Source: Comamonadaceae bacterium (GTDB taxonomy: Bacteria > Pseudomonadota > Gammaproteobacteria > Burkholderiales > Burkholderiaceae). Taken from it: a stretch of 38,371 bases of DNA. This document shows positions 9,894 to 18,046 of the stretch, piece after piece. The translations under genes were made by a program, and so were the position numbers. A model generated the notes under the pieces. The model saw only the letters and a list, made by a program, of their open reading frames with translations, was not told where the DNA came from and ran no database searches. The DNA lies in contig CANCCJ010000020.1 of NCBI GenBank assembly GCA_947374535.1, positions 1 through 38,371 of the forward strand, read 5' to 3'. Every line of letters starts with the position of its first letter. Within the stretch, counting starts at the first letter, position 1.

Positions 9894-10223
9894 TTATTTT
9901 TGGTTCATATTGCCTTTGAATTTGCCGCCACGTTGGATTTCCAACTCATGGTATTCCAAGGTACCCGACACTTTGCCAGTGCTGTGGATCAACAAGTGGT
10001 CTTTGCAGACGATGTCTTCGTTGAGTTCGCCGTGCACATCAATTTCGCGTGCGCGCACAGTGCCAGTCACTTGGCCTTTGGTGCCAATCAGCAAATCGTC
10101 AGCAGTCAGTTCGCCAGAAACATTGCCATTGATCACAGCTTTGCCAGGCGCAGAGATCGAGCCTTTGAAAGTTACGCCCTCGCCGATGACGAGGTTGTTG
10201 TTAGTTGGATTGATATCAGCCAT
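9894..10223 (-). CDS. Bactofilin family polymer-forming cytoskeletal protein
   Basis: A 109-residue single-domain bactofilin. Short N-terminal tail (MADINPTNNN), then the beta-helical core that polymerises without nucleotides: VIGEGVTFKGSISAPGKAVI, NGNVSGELTADDLLIG, GTVRAREIDVHGELNEDI, ending LEIQRGGKFKGNMNQK. Bactofilins scaffold peptidoglycan enzymes and cell-shape factors. An AAGGAG six bases before the ATG at 10223 decides the start; a longer frame reaches 10475 but its extra residues are unlike the family. It is the first gene of the minus-strand series that ends with nlpD and rlmD, so a scaffold and a peptidoglycan-hydrolase activator may share a transcript. Confidence 0.9.
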   Translation of the reverse strand: MADINPTNNNLVIGEGVTFKGSISAPGKAVINGNVSGELTADDLLIGTKGQVTGTVRAREIDVHGELNEDIVCKDHLLIHSTGKVSGTLEYHELEIQRGGKFKGNMNQK

Positions 10224-10280
10224 CTTCAGCTCCTTAGAAGCATCCATCATACCTAAGCAAATATTGGGGGATCGCCGTTC

Positions 10281-10310
10281 TTCTGAGTCGCATAAGTTTG
10301 TGGCTATGAT
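10281..10310 (+). promoter_or_regulatory. Candidate sigma70 promoter of the GntR/FCD regulator gene
   Basis: -10 box TATGAT at 10305-10310 with a weak -35 (TTCTGA, 10281-10286, 18-base spacing). The -10 is immediately followed by the inverted-repeat operator at 10311-10321, the same arrangement as upstream of dctP, which supports the assignment more than the -35 does. Confidence 0.45.
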
Positions 10311-10321
10311 TTGTATGACAA
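10311..10321 (-). promoter_or_regulatory. Predicted operator of the FCD regulator (autoregulatory copy)
   Basis: TTGTATGACAA is an inverted repeat TTGT-N3-ACAA, the half-site style bound by FadR-subfamily GntR regulators. Its reverse complement, TTGTCATACAA, occurs exactly at 11191-11201 upstream of dctP. It sits 39 bases before the regulator ATG and overlaps the expected transcription start. Confidence 0.75.
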
Positions 10322-10360
10322 CCTGAAATACCAAAGACCTCACGCGAACGACTGCCAACC

Positions 10361-11137
10361 ATGCCTCGAATTCAACTAGGCGCCTCGCTGTCTGAAAAGC
10401 TAGCAAAAGCGCTAGAAACCAGCATTCGCGAGGGAAAACTCGTCGCGGGTGAAAAGTTACCGACTGAAAACGCATTGGTCGAAAAGTATGGTGTCAGCCG
10501 TACCGTTGTGCGTGAAGCGTTTTCGCGCCTGAAAACGCTGGGTCTCATCGAGACGCGTCAAGGCTCTGGCGCATTCGTGATCGAACCGCCTCCACCCGAT
10601 GCAGGAAAGCTCAAGCTCATCCCCGATGGCTCTATGGATGCGGTCTTAAAAGTTGTCGAAGTCCGACGTGCGCTTGAGGCTGAGTCTGCGGCCTTGGCAG
10701 CAGAACGCAGAACCGCTAAATCACTTCAAAAAATAAAACAAGCGATGCGTGAGTTGGACAAAGCTGTCGCCAGCGGAGGCGATGGTGTGAGTCAGGATGT
10801 CGCCTTTCATGCCGCGATTGCGCAAGCGGCTGGCAACCCATTTCTTTTAGACACGCTGGCGTATCTCAATCAGTTCCTAGAAAACGCGACACGTGTGACA
10901 CGCGCCAATGAGGCTACCCGCAAAGACTTGGGAGACGATGTTCGCAACGAACATCTGGCCATCGTGAAAGCCATTGAGTCAGGCGATGCCAAGGCAGCAC
11001 GCCAAGCAGGCACCAAACACATGTTGAATGCAGCCAAACGGATCAGCAAGGCCGACCCTGTTTTCTGGACATCGCAAGGACGAGAACTGGCCAATCGCTT
11101 GCGCGCTGATCTAGACGTAAAAAAAGCCAATCGTTAA
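10361..11137 (+). CDS. GntR family (FadR/FCD subfamily) transcriptional regulator of the tetronate locus
   Basis: A 258-residue regulator. The N-terminal winged helix-turn-helix (about residues 8-75) includes KLPTENALVEKYGVSRTVVR and GLIETRQGSGAFV. The C-terminal FCD ligand domain (about 95-225) carries the expected acidic/His metal-binding set around DVAFHAAIAQAAGNPF, RNEHLAIVKAIESGD and the following KHM. Such regulators are usually repressors released by a sugar acid or a pathway intermediate. It lies directly upstream of, and codirectional with, the TRAP transporter and tetronate genes, and identical inverted repeats precede both it and dctP. The ligand is therefore inferred to be a tetronate or a 2-/3-oxo-tetronate. 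The ATG at 10361 has only a weak ribosome-binding site. Confidence 0.88.
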   Translation: MPRIQLGASLSEKLAKALETSIREGKLVAGEKLPTENALVEKYGVSRTVVREAFSRLKTLGLIETRQGSGAFVIEPPPPDAGKLKLIPDGSMDAVLKVVEVRRALEAESAALAAERRTAKSLQKIKQAMRELDKAVASGGDGVSQDVAFHAAIAQAAGNPFLLDTLAYLNQFLENATRVTRANEATRKDLGDDVRNEHLAIVKAIESGDAKAARQAGTKHMLNAAKRISKADPVFWTSQGRELANRLRADLDVKKANR

Positions 11138-11184
11138 ACCTCTGCGCGAGGGTTAGCCCTAAGTTAGAGCATGGTTTAGTCCTA

Positions 11185-11190
11185 GATAAT
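11185..11190 (+). promoter_or_regulatory. Candidate -10 box of the dctP operon promoter
   Basis: GATAAT (in TAGATAAT) lies immediately before the operator at 11191. No good -35 is visible at 16-18 bases. A regulator bound at the operator would block the transcription start, consistent with repression. Confidence 0.4.
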
Positions 11191-11201
11191 TTGTCATACA
11201 A
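11191..11201 (+). promoter_or_regulatory. Predicted operator of the FCD regulator (dctP promoter copy)
   Basis: TTGTCATACAA is a perfect TTGT-N3-ACAA inverted repeat, identical in reverse complement to the site before the regulator gene. It starts 63 bases upstream of the dctP ATG and directly follows a -10-like GATAAT. Confidence 0.78.
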
Positions 11202-11253
11202 CCAGACATCTTTCAAACAAACTGGTTGCCTCCCCCAACAATCAGGAGACAAA

Positions 11254-12240
11254 ATGTCAAAGACTTTTCTTAGCAAAAAGTGGGTCGTGGCTCTAGCCGC
11301 TACGGCCGTATTTGCAGCCTTCCCCACACAAGCACAAACCGTTCTCAAAATTGGACATGTGTTAGCCAAAGGCTCGCACTACGACATAGGGGCCAACGTT
11401 TTTTGTGAAAACGTTGAGAAAAATACACAAGGCCGCTACAAGTGTCAGGTCTACCCTGCCAGCGCATTGGGCGGTGAACGCGAGCAAGTTGAAGCGGTCC
11501 AAATTGGCACACAAGATTTAGTCATCACCTCCACCGGTCCTGTTGGCAACTTTGTGCCAGAAATGAAAATCGTGGACGTCCCCTTCTTGTTCCGTGATTA
11601 CGATCATGCCCGCAAGGTATTGGACGGCCCAATTGGCCAAGACATGCTGGCAAAGTTCAGCAGCCACGGCTTAGTTGCGCTGGCGTGGAGCGAAAACGGT
11701 TTTCGCCACATGACCAACAACAAACGCCCTATCGTCAGTGCAGCTGACGCCAGTGGTTTGAAGATGCGCACTATGGAAAACAAAGTACACATGGAGGGCT
11801 ACCGCGCGTTTGGTATTCAGCCCACCCCTATGGCATTCCCAGAAGTGTTTGGCGCTTTGCAGCAAGGTGTTGTGGATGGTCAAGAAAACCCCATCCCCGT
11901 CATCTTGGCGTCCAAGTTTTCACAAGTGCAAAAGTATTTGTCGCTCACGGGTCACGTTTACTCACCCGGACTCATCATCACGTCACCACGCGTCATGAAC
12001 AAGCTCAGCGAAGCTGACAAAAAAGCGTTCTATGACGCGGCGGCCAAGAGCGTCGCCGCAACGCGCAAAAAAGTCAATGACGACGAAGCCAATGGCATTG
12101 CCCAACTCGAACGCGAAGGCATGCAAGTGGTGAAGAAAGTCAACAGCGCCAGCTTCAGCGATGCACTCAAAGGCCCTTACGCCAGCTACGCCAAAGAATT
12201 TGGCGCAGACAAGCTTGCAGCTATTCAAGCTGTGAAGTGA
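11254..12240 (+). CDS. dctP: TRAP transporter substrate-binding protein (DctP family)
   Basis: Periplasmic solute receptor of a tripartite ATP-independent transporter, 328 residues. A Sec signal peptide (VVALAATAVFAAFPTQAQA-type; cleavage near residue 26) is followed by the DctP fold: LKIGHVLAKGSHYDIGANVF, YPASALGGEREQVE, and the LKMRTMEN segment with the conserved Arg that grips the carboxylate of the ligand. The FGALQQGVVDGQENP signature is present. The ATG at 11254 has AGGAG at 5-6 bases, so I prefer it to an in-frame upstream codon at 11191. Given the neighbouring tetronate genes, the ligand is probably erythronate and/or threonate; this is inference. Confidence 0.93.
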   Translation: MSKTFLSKKWVVALAATAVFAAFPTQAQTVLKIGHVLAKGSHYDIGANVFCENVEKNTQGRYKCQVYPASALGGEREQVEAVQIGTQDLVITSTGPVGNFVPEMKIVDVPFLFRDYDHARKVLDGPIGQDMLAKFSSHGLVALAWSENGFRHMTNNKRPIVSAADASGLKMRTMENKVHMEGYRAFGIQPTPMAFPEVFGALQQGVVDGQENPIPVILASKFSQVQKYLSLTGHVYSPGLIITSPRVMNKLSEADKKAFYDAAAKSVAATRKKVNDDEANGIAQLEREGMQVVKKVNSASFSDALKGPYASYAKEFGADKLAAIQAVK

Positions 12241-12262
12241 TCGGTATTTCATCCACCTCTCG

Positions 12263-12284
12263 GCAAGCCAAGTTTTTGGCTTGC
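12263..12284 (+). promoter_or_regulatory. Stem-loop between dctP and dctQ (likely mRNA stabiliser or attenuator)
   Basis: Perfect 9-bp stem GCAAGCCAA / TTGGCTTGC with a GTTT loop, 22 bases after the dctP stop, and no following T-tract. A structure here is typical of operons that need more binding protein than membrane subunits, by protecting the 3' end of the dctP message or causing partial termination. Confidence 0.65.
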
Positions 12285-12302
12285 TGAACATGGGCCTACG
12301 CC

Positions 12303-12815
12303 ATGAAATCTTTTGAAAAATATTTAATGATCGCCAACCGAGGCGTGCTAATCGTGTTGCTCGCAACGATGGCCGTGATCATTTTCGCGAACGTTGTGCT
12401 CCGCTACAGCACCAACCAATCCATCGAGTGGGCTGAAGAAGTTGCTCGCTATTTGATGGTGTGGCTCACCTTTTTAGGTGCGGGCCCTGTGCTTCGCTAT
12501 GGCGGACACATTGCCGTCGAAAACTTGCAAGACAGCTTACCCATCGCTTGGGCACGTGCGGTTCGCGTTTTGATTGCCTTGATGTTGACGGGCTTCTTTG
12601 GCTTCATTATTTGGTATGGCGTCATCTATGTCGATCGCGTTCAATTTCAAATGACACCGACCACACAAATTTCAATGTCATGGGTCTATGCATCCATGCC
12701 CGTGGGCGGCGTATTGCTGCTCGCCCACTGGTTGCTCATTGTTCGCGACTACGTGCTCACACGCACCTTCGCATCCGATTCACACTTCGACGCTACTGCC
12801 AGCGCATCCCTATGA
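12303..12815 (+). CDS. dctQ: TRAP transporter small membrane subunit (DctQ family)
   Basis: A 170-residue protein with four predicted transmembrane helices (first about residues 13-35, GVLIVLLATMAVIIFANVVLRY). It has the DctQ signature around residues 40-70 (SIEWAEEVARYLMVWLTFLGAGPVLRYGGHIAVE). DctQ joins DctM to form the sodium-driven permease fed by DctP. The stop overlaps the dctM start (ATGA), so the two are translationally coupled. Confidence 0.92.
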   Translation: MKSFEKYLMIANRGVLIVLLATMAVIIFANVVLRYSTNQSIEWAEEVARYLMVWLTFLGAGPVLRYGGHIAVENLQDSLPIAWARAVRVLIALMLTGFFGFIIWYGVIYVDRVQFQMTPTTQISMSWVYASMPVGGVLLLAHWLLIVRDYVLTRTFASDSHFDATASASL

Positions 12816-14104
12816 GCCTCAGCCTAATTCTTCTTCTCAGCTGCTGCCTCTATTTGGCGATTGGATTACCCGTTGCATTTGCATTGGGGTTCTCCACACT
12901 GACAGCTCTGGTCTTTGGTGCGGACTTTCCGCTGTTCGTGTTGCTCAAGCAAACGTACGAGGGGGTCGATAGCTTCCCGCTCATGGCCGTGCCATTTTTT
13001 ATCTTGGCCGCTGAGCTCATGAGCGGCGGTTCACTCACCGAGGTGTTGCTGAAGTTTGCGGCGCAGTTCGTGGGCCACAAGCGCGGCGGGTTGGGCTACA
13101 CCAACGTGGTGTCGCTCACCTTCTTCTCTGGTATTTCTGGCTCTGCGCTGGCAGATGCTGCAGGCCCTGGCTCCATGATGATTCGCATGATGGACAAAGC
13201 TGGGTACGACCGCTCCTACGCGGCGGCGCTTACGGCGGCAACAGCCATCGTCGGCCCCATCATTCCACCCTCCATCATCATGATCATTTATGCACTGCAA
13301 GATGATCGTGTCTCGGTGGGCTCATTGTTTGTGGCCGGTTTCATTCCAGGAATTTTGATTGCCTTAGGCATGGCTGTGGTGAATTGGTATGTCTCTAAAA
13401 AACGCAACTACAAAGGTGTGCCGGGCAATGAAACATTTGCAGAGAAGATGCTGGTCAGTTGGAAGGCCATTCCAGCCCTCATGTTGCCTGTGATTATTTT
13501 GGGTGGCATGCGTGCGGGTTGGTTCACGCCGACGGAAGCCTCTGTGGTGGCCGTGTTTTATGCCTTGGTTTGTGGCAAATGGATTTACCGCACCTTGGAA
13601 TGGAAAGCCGTACCGGACATCTTGTCGCGCTCGGCGCTGATGACAGCTTCGGTGCTCATCATCATTGGCACCTCCAATGCCTTTGCATGGATTCTGACCA
13701 TTGATGGTCTGCCCATCAAACTGGCTGAGTGGATGGGCGCACAAGACATGTCCGCATTCACTTTCTTGATTGCGGTGAACATCTTCTTGTTGATCTTTGG
13801 CATCTTCATCGAGCCCCTCCCTGGCGTGATGGTGTTGGTACCTATCTTGGCACCCGTCGCAGCCAAGCTGGGCATCGACCCGATTCACTTTGCCATGGTC
13901 GTCATTTTCAACTTAACGCTAGGCATGATCACGCCACCTGTCGGAGGGCTGCTGTTCGTCACTTCAAACGTGGCCAAGGTCCCGCTGGATGCACTGACCC
14001 GAGAACTCAAACCGTTCTTGCTTGCGCACGCCATCATCTTGGCCATGCTCACCTTCATTCCAGCCTTGAGCACGTGGGCGCCTCATGCCTTCGGCTTTCA
14101 ATAA
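12812..14104 (+). CDS. dctM: TRAP transporter large permease subunit (DctM family)
   Basis: A 430-residue permease with about a dozen hydrophobic segments. It has the family's conserved stretches: FPLMAVPFFILAAELMSGG, GISGSALADAAGPGSMMIRMM, TAATAIVGPIIPPSIIMIIY and LTLGMITPPVGGLLFVTSNVA. The length is typical. The start at 12812 is set by the 4-base overlap with dctQ; a much longer open frame upstream is out of frame with dctQ and is not coding. It is the ion-coupled transport core of the tetronate locus. Confidence 0.94.
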   Translation: MSLSLILLLSCCLYLAIGLPVAFALGFSTLTALVFGADFPLFVLLKQTYEGVDSFPLMAVPFFILAAELMSGGSLTEVLLKFAAQFVGHKRGGLGYTNVVSLTFFSGISGSALADAAGPGSMMIRMMDKAGYDRSYAAALTAATAIVGPIIPPSIIMIIYALQDDRVSVGSLFVAGFIPGILIALGMAVVNWYVSKKRNYKGVPGNETFAEKMLVSWKAIPALMLPVIILGGMRAGWFTPTEASVVAVFYALVCGKWIYRTLEWKAVPDILSRSALMTASVLIIIGTSNAFAWILTIDGLPIKLAEWMGAQDMSAFTFLIAVNIFLLIFGIFIEPLPGVMVLVPILAPVAAKLGIDPIHFAMVVIFNLTLGMITPPVGGLLFVTSNVAKVPLDALTRELKPFLLAHAIILAMLTFIPALSTWAPHAFGFQ

Positions 14105-14118
14105 AACTGAACTCACTT

Positions 14119-15027
14119 ATGACGACAAACAATTCAACTGCGCTTTCAATCGGCGTGATTGGCCTGGGCGCTATGGGCAAAGGCATGGCCAGCTCTCTGC
14201 GCCGCGCGGGCCACAAGGTTAATGTGTGTGACGTGCGTTTTGATGTTGCAGAAGCCTTCGCACGAGAAGGTGGCTCGGCTTACAAAACGCCAGCTGAATT
14301 AGCGCAAGCCAGCGACATCATCATCAGCGTTGTCGTCAATGCCGACCAAACTGAGCAAGTCCTGTTCGGCGCCCATGGCGCTGCGGCACACATGAGAGCT
14401 GGCAGCTTGTTCATCATGTGTTCCACCGTCGACCCCAACTGGTCCGTGGCACTGGAAAAGCGTTTGAACGATGTGGGCTTGCTCTACTTGGATGCCCCTA
14501 TTTCTGGCGGTGCGGCCAAAGCAGCGTCTGGCCAAATGACCATGATGACTTCAGGCCAAGCAGCGGCTTACGCCAAAGCAGGCAACGCGCTGGAGAGCAT
14601 GGCCGCACATGTTTACAAACTCGGCGACCGCGCAGGCTACGGCAGCAAAGTCAAAATCATCAACCAACTCTTGGCGGGGGTGCATATCGCCGCTGCAGCC
14701 GAAGCCATGGCTCTGGGCTTACGTGAAGGTGTAGCCGCTGAGGCGTTGTACGAGGTCATCACCAACAGCGCAGGCAACAGTTGGATGTTTGAGAATCGCA
14801 TGGCGCATGTACTCAAGGGCGACTACACGCCCTTATCAGCCGTAGACATTTTTGTGAAAGATTTGGGCCTCGTGCTTGACACGGCACGCGCCACCAAGTT
14901 TCCTCTGCCCTTGTCCGCCACGGCGCATCAAATGTTCATGCAAGCATCTACCGCTGGCCATGGCCGCGAAGACGACTCGGCCGTCATCAAAATTTTCCCT
15001 GGCATCGAATTGCCAGCAGCCAGCTAA
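14119..15027 (+). CDS. ltnD: NAD-dependent beta-hydroxyacid dehydrogenase, probable L-threonate dehydrogenase (LtnD-like)
   Basis: A 302-residue member of the 3-hydroxyisobutyrate dehydrogenase superfamily. Dinucleotide motif GLGAMG (15-20), substrate loop DAPISGGAAKA (125-135), catalytic lysine in KVKIINQLLAG (Lys179), and a C-terminal all-alpha domain with KDLGLVLDTA. With denD, otnK, otnC and otnI downstream, the expected reaction is oxidation of L-threonate to 2-oxo-tetronate. The symbol rests on context; tartronate semialdehyde or other hydroxyacid activity cannot be excluded from sequence. It begins 14 bases after the dctM stop and is presumably in the same operon. Confidence 0.82.
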   Translation: MTTNNSTALSIGVIGLGAMGKGMASSLRRAGHKVNVCDVRFDVAEAFAREGGSAYKTPAELAQASDIIISVVVNADQTEQVLFGAHGAAAHMRAGSLFIMCSTVDPNWSVALEKRLNDVGLLYLDAPISGGAAKAASGQMTMMTSGQAAAYAKAGNALESMAAHVYKLGDRAGYGSKVKIINQLLAGVHIAAAAEAMALGLREGVAAEALYEVITNSAGNSWMFENRMAHVLKGDYTPLSAVDIFVKDLGLVLDTARATKFPLPLSATAHQMFMQASTAGHGREDDSAVIKIFPGIELPAAS

Positions 15028-15042
15028 TTTGGAGCTCAAAGT

Positions 15043-16068
15043 ATGCGCATCCTCATGACGGGCGGCAGCGGATTTCTGGGCTCTAGCCTCGCCCGCGAGC
15101 TGTTGCAACAATCCTCCATTCACCTCGAAGGCAAAGGCTCTGGCCCGATCACCGAGGTGGTGCTGACTGACCTCATCGCACCGCCCACTGACTTACAGCA
15201 AGACGCCCGCGTGCGCGCCGTGGTGGGTGACTTGAGCGATTTACTCAACACACAAACTCTCAAGCTTGATGGTATTGATGCAGTGGTGCATTTAGCCGCC
15301 GCCGTCAGTGGTGACTGTGAAGCCAACTTAGATTTGGGTTTGCAAAGCAACTTGCAAACGTCTCTGAACTTGCTACAAGCCGCACGCCATCAAGCCAAGC
15401 GCCCGGTGTTTGTGTTTGCCAGCTCGGTGGCTGTATTTGGTTCTACAGTTGGGCAGCCACTGCCCAACCGTATTTCCGACACATACCAACCCACACCCCA
15501 AAGCAGCTACGGCATTCAAAAGTTCATGGTCGAACAATTGGTAGCTGATTTTTCACGCAAAGGGTTGATTCACGGGCGCAACGTGCGCTTGATGACCGTG
15601 TCGGTTCGCCCTGGCAAACCTAACGGCGCAGCATCGAGCTTTTTGAGCGGCATGTTTCGCGAGCCACTCGCTGGGCAAGCTTGCACAGTCCCTGTGCCCG
15701 CAGACACGCGCGTGGCTCTTGCGTCTACCGACAAGACCATGCAAGGCTTGATGTGTGCACTCGTCACACCGACGGCGCAATGGGGCGCAGCCACAGCGGT
15801 CAATCTCCCCGCACTCACCACCACGGTCGGTGAGATGGCGCAAGCTTTACAAGACTTCGCGGGTGACGACGTGGCGGCGCTGCTCGATTGGAAAGTCGAC
15901 CCGAAAGTGCAAGCCATCGTCAGTGGCTGGCCTAGCCAGTTTGACAACCTGCGCGCCAAGCAACTTGGACTGACGGCAGACAACTCAGTTCGTCGCTTGA
16001 TTGAATCGTATGCCTCGCGCCATCCACAAGCCATCACTTGCTCACTGAATCGCGAAACACTGACATGA
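15043..16068 (+). CDS. denD: D-erythronate dehydrogenase (DenD), extended SDR
   Basis: A 341-residue NAD-dependent epimerase/dehydratase-type (extended SDR) protein. N-terminal GGSGFLG (residues 7-13) binds NAD, VVHLAAAVSGDCEANLD follows, and the catalytic YxxxK is SSYGIQK (Tyr156, Lys160) after FASSVAVFG. In characterised loci DenD oxidises D-erythronate to 2-oxo-D-tetronate, which OtnI then isomerises. The gene starts 15 bases after the LtnD-like stop, and its stop overlaps the otnK start. Co-occurrence with otnK/otnC/otnI makes DenD much more likely than a nucleotide-sugar epimerase. Confidence 0.87.
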   Translation: MRILMTGGSGFLGSSLARELLQQSSIHLEGKGSGPITEVVLTDLIAPPTDLQQDARVRAVVGDLSDLLNTQTLKLDGIDAVVHLAAAVSGDCEANLDLGLQSNLQTSLNLLQAARHQAKRPVFVFASSVAVFGSTVGQPLPNRISDTYQPTPQSSYGIQKFMVEQLVADFSRKGLIHGRNVRLMTVSVRPGKPNGAASSFLSGMFREPLAGQACTVPVPADTRVALASTDKTMQGLMCALVTPTAQWGAATAVNLPALTTTVGEMAQALQDFAGDDVAALLDWKVDPKVQAIVSGWPSQFDNLRAKQLGLTADNSVRRLIESYASRHPQAITCSLNRETLT

Positions 16069-17357
16069 CGAAACCGCTATTGGGCTGCATTGCCGACGAC
16101 TTCACAGGCGCCACAGACTTGGCCAACAACTTGGTCCGCTCGGGCATGCGCACGGTGCAAACCATTGGTGTGCCCACTGACGCACAGGCCATTGATACGG
16201 ATGCCATCGTGGTGGCCTTGAAGTCGCGCACCATCCCTGCCAAAGACGCTATCGCGCAATCACTGCAGGCCTATGCATGGCTCAAAGCACAAGGCGTGGA
16301 GCAGATTTATTTCAAATACTGTTCTACCTTTGACTCCACGCCCGAAGGCAACATAGGCCCCGTGACCGATGCATTGATGGACGCCATTTACGGTCAAGGC
16401 CAGGGCTTCACCATTGCCTGCCCAGCGTTCCCCGAAAACAACCGCACTATTTTCAAAGGCCATTTGTTTGTGGGCGATGTGTTGCTTTCAGACAGTGGCA
16501 TGCGCAACCACCCGCTGACACCGATGACCGATGCCAACTTGGTGCGCGTCATGCAGTCGCAAACACAACGCAAGGTCGGGCTCGTTGAACAGTCGTGTGT
16601 GGCCGCTGGCCCAGACGCGATTCGCGCACGTTTTCAAGCGTTGCAAGATGAAGGCGTTGGCGTGGCGGTGATTGACGCCATCAACAACCAAGACTTGTTC
16701 AACATGGGCAAGGCCCTAGCCGACACCCCGCTCGTCACAGCTGGCTCGGGGGTGGCCATTGGTTTGCCGCAAAACTGGAAAGCGCGTGGTCTTTTGTCGG
16801 CCACGGCCAAGGCTGACACGCTGCCAGCTGCGAAAGGCTATCAAGCCGTGGTGTCTGGCAGCTGCTCATTGGCCACCAACGCACAAGTACTGCAATGGCG
16901 ACAATCGGGCAAGCCCGCGCTTGCGATCGACCCATTGGCCGTGGCCTCTGGCGCGGACGTGGTGCAACAAGCTTTGAACTGGGCCACACCTCAACTCAAA
17001 AATGGCCCTGTGCTGATTTACGCCACGGCTGAGCCTGATGCCGTCAAAGCCATTCAAAGCCAACTGGGCGTGGCTTATGCGGGTGAATTGGTAGAACAAA
17101 CCTTATCCAACATTGCCAAGGGATTGGTACATGCCGGGGTGCGCCAGCTCGTGGTGGCAGGCGGCGAAACCTCTGGCGCAGTGGTGCAAGCCCTAGGCGT
17201 TGCCCGCATGGTCATCGGCCCACAAATTGACCCAGGCGTGCCGTGGACCGCAGTGACCTCCGAAATTTGCAACGGCGATACAGTTCACATCACCTTGAAA
17301 TCAGGAAACTTCGGCACGGATGATTTTTTTGAAAAATCGTTTTCACGGCTCAAGTGA
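16065..17357 (+). CDS. otnK: 3-oxo-tetronate kinase (OtnK, formerly DUF1537)
   Basis: Phosphorylates 3-oxo-tetronate at O-4. The 430-residue protein has the two-domain DUF1537 layout. The N-terminal substrate domain opens LLGCIADDFTGATDLANNLV with the diagnostic DDFTGA and has KYCSTFDSTPEGNIGPV. The C-terminal nucleotide domain includes VVSGSCSLATNAQ and VVAGGETSGAVVQALG. The start at 16065 forms an ATGA overlap with denD; alternative upstream codons lie inside denD. It is intact and placed between denD and otnC as in known tetronate loci. Confidence 0.93.
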   Translation: MTKPLLGCIADDFTGATDLANNLVRSGMRTVQTIGVPTDAQAIDTDAIVVALKSRTIPAKDAIAQSLQAYAWLKAQGVEQIYFKYCSTFDSTPEGNIGPVTDALMDAIYGQGQGFTIACPAFPENNRTIFKGHLFVGDVLLSDSGMRNHPLTPMTDANLVRVMQSQTQRKVGLVEQSCVAAGPDAIRARFQALQDEGVGVAVIDAINNQDLFNMGKALADTPLVTAGSGVAIGLPQNWKARGLLSATAKADTLPAAKGYQAVVSGSCSLATNAQVLQWRQSGKPALAIDPLAVASGADVVQQALNWATPQLKNGPVLIYATAEPDAVKAIQSQLGVAYAGELVEQTLSNIAKGLVHAGVRQLVVAGGETSGAVVQALGVARMVIGPQIDPGVPWTAVTSEICNGDTVHITLKSGNFGTDDFFEKSFSRLK

Positions 17358-17364
17358 CAAACCC

Positions 17365-18024
17365 ATGAACGACCTCGCATACCGTCAAGAAATTTGCCGC
17401 ATTGGCGCATCACTTTATGTGCGGGGCTACGCCCATGCCAGCGCAGGCAATATCAGCGTCAAGCTCGAAGATGGCAGCTTTTTAATCACCCCCACCGATG
17501 CGTGCTTGGGCAACTTGGTGGCAAACGAATTGGCACACGTCCGTGCCAGCGGTGAACAGCTCAGCGGTCAGCGCGCATCAAAAACATTGACGCTACACCG
17601 AAGCATCTACGACGCAGCCCCACAGGCACGCTGCGTGATTCACACCCACGCCACACACTTGGTGAGCCTCACACTTCAAGGTGTGTGGCAAGCCGAAGAC
17701 ATCGTCCCACCCATCACGCCCTATTACGTGATGAAAGTCGGACATGTGCCCTTGGTCTCTTATCAACGTCCGGGCGCGGCCAATGTCGCCACAGAAGTCG
17801 CCGCACGCATTGCGGCAAGCACGGCCAAGGGCAGACCCATTCGCGGCGTGATGCTGGAGCGTCTTGGCCCTGTCGTCTGGCACCAAAGCCCCGCTGAAGC
17901 CAGCGCGGTGCTCGAAGAGCTTGAAGAAACAGCCAAGCTCTGGCTCATGTCCCAACGCCAAGCCACTCTCTTGAACGAGGCTCACATCAACGAATTGCGC
18001 GAGACTTTTGACGCACTCTGGTAA
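17365..18024 (+). CDS. otnC: 3-oxo-tetronate 4-phosphate decarboxylase (OtnC), class II aldolase fold
   Basis: A 219-residue class II aldolase/adducin-domain protein. Motifs: SAGNIS (26-31) for phosphate binding, TPTDACLG, and the zinc histidines in [13 protein letters not shown] (His93, His95). In this locus it should convert 3-oxo-tetronate 4-phosphate to dihydroxyacetone phosphate and CO2, delivering carbon to glycolysis. L-fuculose-phosphate-aldolase-type activity is the general alternative, but neighbouring otnK and otnI favour OtnC. The ATG at 17365 is 7 bases after the otnK stop; an earlier in-frame start would overlap otnK without need. Confidence 0.9.
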   Translation: MNDLAYRQEICRIGASLYVRGYAHASAGNISVKLEDGSFLITPTDACLGNLVANELAHVRASGEQLSGQRASKTLTLHRSIYDAAPQARCVIHTHATHLVSLTLQGVWQAEDIVPPITPYYVMKVGHVPLVSYQRPGAANVATEVAARIAASTAKGRPIRGVMLERLGPVVWHQSPAEASAVLEELEETAKLWLMSQRQATLLNEAHINELRETFDALW

Positions 18025-18046
18025 TCCTTACTTTTCAAAATCATCT

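Noticed and set aside
12461..12811. Upstream extension of the dctM frame through dctQ
   Set aside because: It lies out of frame inside dctQ; the ATGA overlap at 12812 gives the natural dctM start.
13729..14118. Upstream extension of the LtnD-like frame into dctM
   Set aside because: The extra residues come from another frame of dctM and resemble nothing; the ATG at 14119 gives a normal-length dehydrogenase.
15043..16068. UDP-glucose 4-epimerase for the SDR protein
   Set aside because: The operon context with otnK/otnC/otnI fits DenD, and no nucleotide-sugar genes are nearby.
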